From the NCBI RefSeq assembly GCF_052324685.1, contig NC_135220.1, positions 24,697,678 through 24,761,677 on the forward strand: DNA of 64,000 nt. The letters are read 5' to 3'. The position numbers and the translations under genes are program-made. The notes below the pieces were generated by a model. That model searched no databases, had not been told where the DNA came from, and saw only the letters and a program-made list of their open reading frames with translations. The stretch is from Brachyhypopomus gauderio. Lineage: Eukaryota; Chordata; Actinopteri; Gymnotiformes; Hypopomidae. Shown here piece by piece: positions 22,146-35,000 of this stretch; the stretch's first letter is position 1, and each line of letters opens with the position of its first letter.

Positions 22146-25100
22146 ATGAACACAGGGAAGCCAAGTGGCCTCAAGCCTCCCACTAAGATTGGTAAACCTA
22201 CGGGTGTACCGACCAAGACCCCCCCCTCCTCAGGTAAGCCTGTAAGCACAGGAGACCGTTTACAGCCTTAGCAGGTGAATCGGCACATATCCAGTCAACT
22301 CTAAACTGGTGCTGTTTGTTATGTGTATTTGCAGTTCCCCCCAAACCTGTACCTTCCCCAAGTGCGGGCACCTCGGTTGCCAGTGATTCGGCAGCAGCAG
22401 AGTTTTCTGTGGGCGAACGTGTGTGGGTGAATGGGAATAAGCCCGGCTATGTCCAGTTTATCGGCAGCACCCAGTTTGCACCAGGCCAGTGGGCAGGAAT
22501 CGTTCTGGACGAGCCCATTGGCAAGAACGATGGCTCCGTGGCCGGAATTCGCTACTTTCAGTGTGAGGACCTGCGGGGCATCTTCACCCGGCCCTCCAAG
22601 CTGTCCCGCACTCTGGTCCCGGAGCGGGAGGCCAATGGCCCACAGACGGCCACCAGCCAAGCATCCTCTATTTCGACAGCCGCGGCGGCTGCCTCTACAG
22701 CACCGGCTGCCAGTCCAGTCACTGCTGCCACTACAACTGCGGCTGCCAGTCCAGTCACTGCTGCCACTACAACTGCGGCTGCCACTCCAGTTGCAGCTGC
22801 CTCTGCTGACGTCAGCCAGGCTGCCGCTGCTACCAAGACCTCGTCAAACCTAGCCACAGTGGCCAGCGGCTCTGTCTCCAACCTGTCCGAGACAGACTCA
22901 GCCAAGAAGGGAAAACGTGAGATGAAACTGGGTGACCGTGTGCTGGTAATGACTTTTTTCTTTTTTAGTACACCCAGACCTTTGATATTCAATATCTGAA
23001 TCAATTAGTTAAAGAGAGAGTGTGTGTGTGTGTGTGTGTGTGTTTATATATAATTATGCAGATAATATATTAGTGCTGGGCGGTATACCAGTTCGCACCG
23101 AAAACCGGTGTTTATTTTTGTTATCATAAGAATTTTTCATATACCGGCCACACCGTTTTAAATAGCCTTCACGGGTCCGGAACGCAGCACCGTCATTAAT
23201 TGTTTCTCAAGGGACGCTTTTTATTGCTGCGCCGCTAAGCATCCTTGTGCTAAGTTATGTTTGCGGGGTTTAAACACCTTTACAAGGTGGAATTCAATAA
23301 CTTGTACGGCACTTTCAAGGTCCATTTCAATATTTTCCAGCACCTTCAGCTTAATTAAGTTACATATTTATACAAATACGTATATGGTCTAAATTATTCG
23401 AAATAATTAGCTTTTTATCACATTAAAAGAGATGGTACCGTCTCCCCAGTATTCAACCACTGTTATTATTTATTTGTTTAAGTTATTATTATTATTATTA
23501 TTATAAATTAAATTATTAGTATGTTATTTAATTAAGATATTTGGGACTTTTCAGTACAATACAACCATTGACAAACAGCCCTGTCTACTTTATGTCGAAA
23601 TACCTCTTATTTGCAGGGGTGTAGTGGGGGATGCACCACTTATTTTAACAGGGGGGATGCATCCCCCCCCAGTGGTGTAGTGGGAGTTTGTATCGGGGGA
23701 ACAGCGACCCCCCACTTATTTTAACTGGATGTTGCTCTTGCTGAGACTGTTATGTCAAACGCTAGGTTTATACATGATGCGTTAGTAATTCGCCAACTCC
23801 TGGCGATCGATCCTCCCCCCCGCACGCTCAACAGCTAAATATCTACTTTATTTATCTCTGATCCACATCTATGATTCAATGAGTTACTAGTTCGCTCTGG
23901 CGCCAACCACCGGCGATCGATAGATCGCGATATCATACTTAATTTGTGTCCATTTTATCGATAGATCGCGATATAACACTTAATTTGTGTTCATTTTACG
24001 TTCGCCACCTCCTCCAGGTTCAAATCTCACTCCAAGCGATCTTCAGAAGTTGGCAACCCTGGATTAATTCACTACTTTATTGCTACCATTTGAAAACTGA
24101 TCATGTGGGTCCATGCGAATCTGTATTACATGTAATACTTAGGTGGGTACATTTTTCTAACAGTGTAATGGTACTCTTAACCACTCTACTGCAGTAATTA
24201 TTTTCATAATCAATGCAGTTAACACATCATGTATGGGGGGGGGGGGGGGACCATCAAATACTGTGAAACAGATATAATATCGAAAAATTTTGGCCATACC
24301 ACCCAGCACAATATATATATAGATAGAGAGAGAGAGAGAGAAAAAAATTAAACATGCATATTAACATATACATATATAATACATATATAATATTAACATG
24401 ACTTAACATGCACTTTCAAAAGATCTGCCTGACCTTTTGACATTTGGACACCTACACTTTGTGCCTGGTGTCAGACATCAACACAGTGTTAAGAAGCTAG
24501 GAAAAGAAATTGCCAGAGAAACGTCTCGAACAGGCACCAATGCTTCTCCTCGCTTTCTGTAAGATGTAAAGGCCCACTAGTGTCAGCAAGTTAACCTGCA
24601 CAGCTATATTTGTGCCGGTCACTACCCCCTCACTCGTGATTCACTGGGACATTTTCAAACTTCAGGGAGCATAAAAGTGTCTTTGTGTGGGTGACAAAGG
24701 GCTTCTTTTTGTAGAATGATAGAGTGACAGTGAGACAGTGGCAGTGGTCTGGCAGTAGGCACAGCACTGGCTCTCATTCCATTTTTGTCTGCATTAAAAA
24801 GCACAGTGAATATCTGCGATTCCGGGTACCTCGGACAGCTAAGTCACTGTTTCTGTTCAGAGAAGCTTTCAGTGACCTGAGCTTCATTGCGATGCCACTG
24901 CCATCTGTGGCCGGATGGGAAAGATGCCATAAGTCCTCACACCCTGTTGTTTCAGAGTGATGCTAGCCAATTCAGGACTGACTTGTTGGGGGGGGGTGGG
25001 GGTTGGGCTGAGTGAATGAACCTGAGAACAACAGCAGCAGATTTTTACCTGTATCTAATTAGCATAAATAACATTAGCATACATCAGATTCGCATAAATC

Positions 25101-28100
25101 TTCGTTTAGGGTTTTTGGACTCCTGCCAGAGAGAAGTTAGCTGCATTTGTGCTCGCAGGTGGGAGGAACGAAAGCGGGTGTCGTGCGCTTCCTGGGCGAG
25201 ACTGACTTCGCCAAGGGCGTGTGGTGCGGGGTGGAGCTGGACGAGCCGCTCGGCAAGAACGACGGAGCGGTGGCGGGCGTAAGGTACGACGCTGCGGCCA
25301 AGCACCGGGTGTCCGTGCGTTCGTGTCTCCACCTTCTCGTTCTCTCCTCACCTTTAAGGCGCATGGTATGTCTGCCAGGTATTTCCAGTGTCTGCCAAGG
25401 TACGGCCTCTTCGCCCCCACGCACAAAGTGACCCGCATCGGCTTCCCGTCCACCACGACAGCCAAGAGCTCGCGGCGCAGGTCCACCCTGCAGCACAGCC
25501 CCAGCGCTTCCTCCGTCAGCTCCCTTAGCTCCCTCACCTCCTCCGTGGGAGGCAAGCCAAGCCGCGCAGGCCTGGTAAACGCCTCCGTCTCTCTCTCGCA
25601 CACACACACACTGCTGTAAAAATGTGAAAACCCACCGTTCCCACCAGCCCTTTGCTCCACTGAGCTCTTGTCTCCACTGCCTAGCTGACGGAGACGTCGT
25701 CTCGCTACGCCCGAAAGATCTCGGGCACCACGGCGCTGCAGGAGGCACTGAAGGAGAAGCAGCAGCACATCGAGCAGCTCCTGGCCGAGCGAGACCTGGA
25801 GCGGACGGAGGTGGCCAGGGCCACCAGCCACGCCGGGGAGGTGCAGCAGGAGTTGGCCCTGCTCAGGCAAGGCCAGGAGCAGGTGGGCCTTCCCTCTGTC
25901 TGGACTCTCGTTATGTGATGAACCAGACTTACCGTTACGCGATGAAAAGCACGATTGGTTTTGTACCTTTTTGTAGAAGTGTGTGTTTGCTTGTGTTTCA
26001 AGTATGCCCTTGAGATGGAAACTAAGCTGGATCAGTTACGCAGGCTGGTGGAGTCTGCAGACAGGGATAAAGTGGAGCTTCTGAATCAGCTGGAAGAGGA
26101 GAAAAGGTAACCGTTCCCCTGGTGCCCCATGAACGTGAGCTGGGCTCTGCTTAAATCGAAGAAGTACCATTATTATACAGGGTCAGATTACCACCACGCA
26201 TGTCTTACTGTCCTGAAGAGACTCACCAAGAGTCCGTTTTGACACAAGGCTTTTACTCTGTCATACAGGAAAGTCGAAGACCTTCAGTTCCGTGTAGAGG
26301 AAGCTTGCATTACCAAAGGTGACCTAGAGGTAAAACCATAACTCTGCGGTCTGTTTACATTCTAGGAAGATGCATTTCCAGTGTTCAGTGTTTTTAGTGT
26401 TAAAGTGAACACTTTCTTTTTTTGTTTACAGTTTGTATCAAGATTTCAGATCTATTTTTGATTTGAGTGGCAGATTTTGAAATTTGCTATTCATGTTATA
26501 AAGAATTTTACAGATGAAAAAAGTAGCTTTAAAACTACCTCATAAAAATGGAAAATTATGTCAGTGTGTCATAAAAAGCAGATTTAAGGTTTATTTATTG
26601 CTAATAGATAACAGTAAACCTGTGCAAATCAGGGCTTCTTCATAAAATCAGTGTTTTATTTGTATTAAAGTGTATTCATTTTAAGAAAATACTAATACTC
26701 ATTTATTTATTTAAATAATTTATTATTTATTTATACACGTGAAGCGCATTGCTATCAGAAACCTCAAACAAAGCAGACAAAATAAATGTGCACAATTAAC
26801 ACAAGCAACATTAACACACTCATCATCAGCATATCTAATCACGAAATTGCGAATTTAAATTGTTTTCAAACTGCCATTAGAAATGTTCAAGAAAAGAGAA
26901 TACACTCTGCTTCTGCTTTTTATGCTCAACAATACAAACATATTTTCATCTTGTTATATAATAAATTAACATCTTTCTCTATTGAATTGTGTACTTTTGA
27001 TGCTTCATTCATTCCTTCATTTATCTCATCCGTCCATTCATTCGTTCAATTATTTGTCCAATCATTCTTTGATTTCTTCACTCATTCATGTGAAACATGT
27101 TCATCATCACGTTTCCCTTTCTTTGACTTCCCATTCCATCTAGACTTTTTTGTGTCCCTCGACTTTCTTTTCTCCTGGACACCCGCGTCCCCTCCGCCAG
27201 CCTCCTCCAGGCCTCCCCACCCGCCTCCGCCCGCCACTCACATAACCCTCTTTGTCCTCGTCCACAGAGGGGGATGATGTCAAGGCCTTCTTGGGGCTCT
27301 CGGCGCTGGGCTTTGGGCTTGCGTGTGACCACAGCACCGCTGCTGTTCTCTGTCTCTCTCTCTCTCTCTCCCTCCCCTCCTCTCTCTACTAACAGACGCA
27401 GACCAAACTGGAGCATGCCCACATTAAGGAGCTCGAACAGAGCCTTCTCTTTGAAAAGACCAAAGCTGATAAACTCCAGAGGGAGTTAGAGGATACTAGG
27501 GTAATTCAGTCTCACTATCAAAAAATAAAAAAGACAGGCGTCTCGACCAGCGAGCGTGCATGTGCTGCCTCTTGGAACTTGTCATTACCTCGTATTGATT
27601 TTTTTTGTTTTTTGTTTATTTTTGCATGATGCATCAAGGTAGGTATGGAGTTTTTCTTTCCAAAATTGCTTCATGGGATTTCAGGAATGTAAAAAGGTGT
27701 TCAGCAACAGAAATGCATTAACTTAAAAATAAACAAATAAATACTGACAAAAAGACAAAAAATAAATACTGTACACATCCCTATTACAGTCTGCACAGTG
27801 TGTACCCAAACACGTAATAACCAACGTGAGTTTATGATAGGCCTGGCAGCGTGTCCTAAATGAACCGTAGCACGGTCGGATGCAACCAAACACAGTGATG
27901 GGTCCGGCATCTGTCCAAGGAACAGTGTAGCCTCTGTGCTGAGACAACCGCAGCCCGTGCGCCTCCACGAGCGGTGTGTGCGACTGCGCCGGCCGGCTGA
28001 CGGCAGCGTGCCCTGTCCCGTTTGCAGGTGGCCACCGTGTCTGAGAGGTCACGGATCATGGAGCTGGAGAAAGAGGCGGCCGACCTACAGCTGCAACTAC

Positions 28101-31100
28101 GGTCGTATCGAGCAGAAGCCGGATCGGCCTCGCCGCCGCTTCAGGACAGAAAGGTCCAAAGGAGCCGTTCAAACACACACACCTGTACATGCACCTGTAC
28201 ACACACCTGTCCCCTCTATAGGGACCGTTCATTTTCATGCTGTAGCAGTGGGCTTAAGAATCAGGAGTCTGTACAGTTTTTCTGTTACTTCATTTATATT
28301 CAGCGCTCTTCCTCGCAGCAGAGGTGGTCATTGTAATCTTCGGCTAACGTAGGCGTCCTGTCCTCGCAGGTACGAGAGCTGAACAGCGAGCTGGAAACCA
28401 GACAGAAGGAGGTGCAGCTCCTCCAGCAGACACTCAGCTCCTCTGAGCAGGAGAAGGTGTTCCTACAGCAACAGCTGGATGATCTGGTACAAAAGGGGGC
28501 TTCCTGAATCCAGGGATCACAGTCGTAGTAGACATGGGCCACAACCCTGGCAGCAGACACAGCACAACGTCACAGAGTCAAAACTGACAACACAGACTCA
28601 AAGACCGCACGCAGCGAGCCAGATTAGGGAAGTAGGCAACACAGAGCAACAAACGACCAAGGTTGAACTACATATTTTCCCCGCATAACTCATTCATGAC
28701 ATTTATTTTATTGTACTGCAGAAGTTCCAGTGACGAGTCCAGCAGCCTAAGTCTGCACACCTTAAATGTGTGTCTCCGTTCCAGGCAACTCGCGCCCAAC
28801 CCGTGTTTCTCTGTCACTGCAGAATCGAAAACTCAGCGCGGCGTCTGAAGAACACGAGAAGATGAGCGTGTCCATTCAAGGTACGCCAACGAACCGCGGC
28901 TCGCGCAGCACACCTAAACACACGAGTTTCTCTCGTCTGGTCGGCGGTCCGACTGTAAGAGTCCCCCGGCGTGCGCTCCACCCTCCCCTCCGTTCCACAG
29001 AGATGGAGAGGCGCTGGCAGGCGGACGCGGAGCAGCTGCGCGGTGAGAAGGAGCGGCTGGAGGAGGACGCGGCCTCCGCGCGACGCCAGGAACGCGGGGA
29101 GAACGAGGAGCTGCAGGAGAGGCTGGGAGGGGCGGAGCAGAAGCTGGGCGCAGCGCTGGAGAGGAGCGCCGAGCTGGAGCAACACGTGGCGCAGCTGCGC
29201 AGGTCGGAGGAACAAGCCCAGGTGAGAGGGTCAAGGTTCAACAGACACTTTGAACCGAAACGAGTGCCGCTGTGTGCTCTCTGGGTATTCTGATATTCGC
29301 ACAGCGCTGTGACCTCACTGCACCCCACCAGGCGTTTGACACCCTGTGCTGTCGTGTGCCATCTGAAATGCTGCTCTACTTTAGAGCTTTGTTCTTTCTG
29401 TCCCTCTATTTACCAAAGATGAACAGAGTGTAGTCAAAATCCTCACGTCGTTCTCTTTAAGAACGTTCTTCTCCAAGCCTCTAAGCACCCTCTCCGCTAC
29501 CTGCTTCCTCTAGCAGGCCAAGAAATGATCAGGAACCTGCAGCGCATTATAACTGCTGGCTTTTCATATTCTGCTGTCTTGCCTGAAGATACAATCATTC
29601 CATTTGCATGTAGTTCATTTTCCTAAGCCGCTCCTTGTCAGGTAAAGATACTTATGGTGCTGACCGTCCAGAACGTGAAGTTGCGCAGACCACAGGGCAG
29701 TTTAATAGTAATATCCATGATTTTACGAATCAAGCAGGTTTGTCTCCAGTTAGGGGTGTTTGCTATAATTTATTTTGGCCAAATAATTCAAACTTTGGTG
29801 CAGTCAGATATATTTAAGGTGTCCTCACCTAGCCGTGTCTTATTCCTCCAGAGTGCCCGGACGTCTGAGGAACTGGAGCGACTCGGGCAGCAGAACCAGG
29901 AGCTGCAGCAGGAGGTGAGGATGTGCCGGCGTGCTCCTTTAGGAGAGCTGGGCTTTGGGAGGAAAGCCTGGTGGCCTCCACACACCGTGTCCTGGCTGAC
30001 GTCATGCTAGGGTGAAGTCTTTCCAGGGTATGGTGGGACCGACCTGCTAATGGAGCTCCCTGCACAGGCATAACGCTCACGCTGAGACACACAACTTGTA
30101 TTAAGGGCAAAGCCATACTGGGGAAGTCAGAAAAGCGATGAAACCGGAATCCATAACCATAACGGGGAGAAAGGGAAACAAAAACAACAGACGATGTTGT
30201 CACAGGCGAACAAGAAACAACACAGAAAACAGGTTGCTAGGAGCAACACATGGGAGAACAGGAAACAGGGGGACCAGTAGCAACAGGCAATGACCAGTAC
30301 AATAATAAAAAAAACACAGGGCTTAAATACAATGGCAGTCGGAGACAGGTGAGAAGAGGGTGGAGAAACAAAACCAGGAACTGGACCAAAACAACAGAAC
30401 ACCTGGCAGGTCGCCAAAGGAACCACAGCGCTAGGGGAGGGGAATCGTGACAGAAATGAAACGAGAGAAGTGCTGAAAACCAAAGGCTCAAATTTACACC
30501 TCCAAGTTAAAGATATCAGAACTAAGTGTTCCTAGAAATTGCATGTCTGTTATAATAACTTTAATAAGAAAGTAATTGAGTCATTAAAATAATAATGATA
30601 GCATGTAAGCAGCTTGAGTAACTGCTTTTGGTCTGCATTCCTAAAGTGACACATTAGTAAACGTTGCTAAAACATTAAGGCCAAACCCCAGCTGTCTTCG
30701 TCCTTTAATCTCGAGTCTGCTGGGGTGAGCTTGCGGTTCCAGTCCATCGGGCTGTGGAGTCTTTATCTTTAAAAATAAAAAAAAGAAGAAGTCTTGCGGC
30801 TGTCGTCAAGCCTGTGTACACCTGGGAGTTGCGATCAGCTCCCTTTTGGTCTCTACTTAATAACCCAGTGTGTGGAGGTTGGATGAGAGCTTTTTGCAGT
30901 GTGGTGTGTGACGTGGTTGGGAAGGCCCGAGTTTTCAGGCCAAGCGAGTCGAGCGATACGTTCTGGCCTCTCTCTCTCTGTCTCTCTCTCTCTCTCTCTG
31001 TCTCTCTTTCTCTCTCTGCGATGCTTCTCTCCAGACATGATGTGATTGTACGGTTGCTATCGTGTGGCACAGCAGGGCCAATGCCGCTTTCTGGTCTGCC

Positions 31101-32031
31101 AGGTTGCCCTTCAGGGGCTCTTAAAGCTGTGAGGCAGTACTGACCCAATTTTTGCCCTCAATGTGAAATTACCGTTTTGTTTGGCTTTATTTAAAATGCT
31201 GCAGTTTTTAAGCAATGCTCCTTTTGTTGAATTCCCAATGTCACCGTGTCCTACACTGCAGCCATCAGAGGAACATCATTATGGAAAATGCTTGATCCAT
31301 TTTATGAATCAGGATCTATAGCTGCTGATTGGTGGAGCTAGGAAATCACACAGGCAGAGGGAGCAGGTGCAGAATGCTGATGCAGGGGGCAGGGGAAGAT
31401 GCCCAGGGCTGTGGAGGCGAGAGCAGCAAGCAGAAGAAGGAAAAGGGGAGGGGAGAGACGGGCACAAAGAGAGCGAGAGAGGGGCGGAGCTTGGCATCGC
31501 TTACATAATGAGGCTGCCTGGCGAAGCGCGTCAGAGTGGGCGTGAGTGCTCGGGACAGCATCAGCTCGGGAAGCCTTGCACGCCCTCTCTGCCTCTTTCT
31601 CTCTCCCTCCCTCTCTCTCTCTCTCTCTTCTTCTCTCTCCCTCGCTCGCTCACTCCCTTAGCAGGGGGTCCTGGCGATGTATTATTGATCACGCTGGTGC
31701 GTTTGCATGGAAAGGATACCGGGCTTCACAGGCATGGACATGGCGACCCTGGCCCAGGGCTACTCAGGAAGCGTGTACGCTTCCCACTACCAGGTACTGC
31801 ACGCTTGCGCCCGGCGGGGTGGGGGAAAGGGTTTCCGACCCGCTGCTCTCTCCGGGTCGGACCTGCTGGGTTAATGGCTTGTAAATAGCATCGATATTGA
31901 TTGAGTTTGTGGACCATTTGAGCTGTTTGTGGTTTTGTGTAGACACTTAACCCCATGTCTTTCGTCAGGTCCGGTTATGTTGATTCTTTTGTAGCTGTGT
32001 AAAGTGTGGAGCTGTAAACGATGAATTGGAG

Positions 32032-32079
<48 letters not shown>

Positions 32080-35000
32080 CTGGTAGGAACCTGATACTTT
32101 AGGAAACCTCTGTGTTTTTCTTTTTTGCATACAAACACTGAGAAACTGGGTGATATGGTCATTTCATAAAATAATTGCTTTATAAGGTCAAATTGATTTA
32201 TTTTAACATGCAACAGCCTGACAAGCCACTGGTTTAAACAACGATGACCTTGTGCCAGGCATGTTAAATTGATTATGGACTTAAGCCATTGTCACTGTGA
32301 GTGGCACGGTGTGCAATTCACCCTCAGATTTGGTGTATGACCAGTTTATTAAGCCTGACCCTGGTTGAAATGAAGTAAACTGTGAGCTTCAGGGGCCAAG
32401 GAAAGCTTTCTTCTGTCTTCAGAACTATATTCACAGTGAAACAAAATCAACTTGGTGCAACAAAAACAATTTACTATTAGGAAAATGTGAAATACAGATA
32501 GGACGTAAGGCAGCGTTGACCAGTACACGACACTGAGTGGATGTGCAGAGGACACATCGTGTGATACTCTAACATGTATGATTATAGCACACAGTAGTCA
32601 CCGAGGTTACATCCAGTACACTGATGGAAGAACACAGTGCTTTTATAGAGTTGAGGAGTCTGATGGCCTAATGGGGGAGATGAGGAGTCTGATGGCATGA
32701 TGAGAAGTCTGATGGCATGATGGGAGAGATGAGGAGTCTCCATGGTGCTGGTAGCTTTGTTGAGAGAGCTTGTGTTGGAGGAGAGAGAGACCCCGATGGA
32801 GGTCATCACTTTATCGGGTCTTTGAAAATTTCTTCCCACGTACATTCTCAACTCTGCTGAATTAGTTTGACCTTCTGTGCTTCTCTGTCTCTTCCTTCGC
32901 CCCCCCCCCGTTTGTTTGTTTGTTTGTTTGTTTGTTTGTTGTTGTTCTGCCCCCTCCCCATCTCCAGCTGGAAGCCCTGAAGCAGGAGAACAGCAGGTAT
33001 CAGGAGGAGCTCTGCTTCACCCAGGAGCAGCTCAGCTCTGAGAGCCAGCGCATAGGGAGCCTGTGTAAGGAAATGTGAGTAAACCCCCCCCCCCCCCCCA
33101 AAACCACACAGGGCTGCTGGAATTCAACTGCAGTTCCACCACGAGGATGTGAACACTCAACATTTATGCCAGTCCTTATGGTCCACCTGTGTTCATTTTA
33201 AAGTGCACACAGTGTCACTATCCACTCAATGTCCACCTGTGACGTATAGACCCCCCCACCCCCCCACAACAAGCCTGCAGTGTACAGATCGACCCCCTCA
33301 GAACACATCCAGCAGTGCGGTTTTGTGGGAAAAACCTTTTATTCTACACAGCAGGGGGAACATAAGGGCACTTTAGAGGGCCAGGGGTCACGCCCCTGCT
33401 CCTTCACCCTGAAAGCATTTCACTCCCCTGCTCCCACAGCTGCTGGACAACCCCAATGTTCTCTGATCGTTAGCTAATGTCTGTGGAAAATGAGGATGTT
33501 TATGTCAGTTATTTTAGGAATGTTGAGCTGTATTTGCTCTAGAAAGTAGCGTTCAAACTGAAGAACCCTTCTGGAAATCCCAAACGTGCGTCCCCACACA
33601 GCAGCACGGTGAGCGGAGCTAAACACTCACCTGACTCCTTCGATCCGTAAAGCCCGCCCCCTGACGTAAAAGCCCTCCCCTGGCTGGACAGGCGCCTGTC
33701 CCACTGTTGTTCATGTCCTCTGTCTTCCCCTCCGCAGTGAGGAGCTGAAGCTGGTGGCGGGGCAGAAGTCGCAGAGGCTGGCGGTGCTGCAGGAGGAGAA
33801 CGGGACGCTGGCGCGGGAGCTGGAGGGCAGCTGGCTGGATGGACACCAGCAGCAGCAGCAGGTATGTGTGCTCACTACCCCACACGCTCACTACCACCAG
33901 TGGTGGACACAAACCACGTACTTGAGTTAAAGTAGATACCCAAGGTAAAATGTTACTCCAGTACTCTATTTGAGTAAAAATACAAAAGTACTGACCTTCA
34001 AATGTACTTAAGTACTGAAAGTAAAAGTAAAGGCTCTAATATTTAGCAACATGATCTGCATGTACAACCTATCAAAATCGTTTTCTGATGTAAAGTGCTA
34101 TGTTTGAATGTCTACTATTTCACACGACCAAAGCATTTAAGTAGCTGGAAGCTGGTATAACAAACAAATAGCTAGCTAGCAAATTTAGCTAGCTACATAC
34201 CAAGTGCATTGCTAAGGCAGTTTTCGGGTTGTGTACTAGCAATAGCCTACTTAGCTAGCTAGCAAACCAACCATATATACAATGCAAATGTCTGACTTAT
34301 TTTAACATACACAAGGAAATGGTTTGGTGCATGATATTACTAGATTTACAGTATTAGTTTATTTACCATTTTTATGTAGAGATGCGATATTTGAATTGAA
34401 ATTTAATGGAGTTAGTAAAAAGTTACAAAAATGGAAATACTTGAGTAAAGAAACACCAAGAAATTACTTAAGTACAGTAATGAATTACATTTACTTCGTT
34501 ACTAGCCACCACAGTCACACTCACTACCACAATCACACTCAATACCACAGGGGTGCCCAATACGTCGATCGCGATCTACTGGTCGATTACGATCTACTGG
34601 TCGATCGCGAAGAAGTGTGGGTACATCGCATGACATCAAAAAAGTAGTGGATGAATGACAGGCTATTGTCCGTCTGCACTGACTGGACGGTTGTATTTTG
34701 ATTGACATGGTAGCCAATCTGACGTCTGCAGGGTTGCCTAGGGTTAGGGTTTGACACACGCCAGCCAACACCCCCCTCCAGCCAACGTTTGACACGCACA
34801 AAAAAAATTTTTTTTTTTTGCATTTTTATAGTAGGTAGATCATTTTGCTCACTACCAGTCACACTCACTACCTTGCTACCACACTCACTGCCTTACTCAT
34901 GCTCACTACCACAATCACACTCACTACCACACTCACTGCCTTACTCATGCTCACTACCACAACCACACTCACTGCCTTACTCGTGCTCACTACCACAATC

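Noticed and set aside
26786-27277. 163-codon frame in a clip1 intron
   Set aside because: AT-rich sequence followed by a Pro/Ser low-complexity run; no match and no consistent splice phase.
30705-31148. Frames rich in Arg-Glu or Ser-Leu
   Set aside because: Caused by a CT/GA simple repeat.
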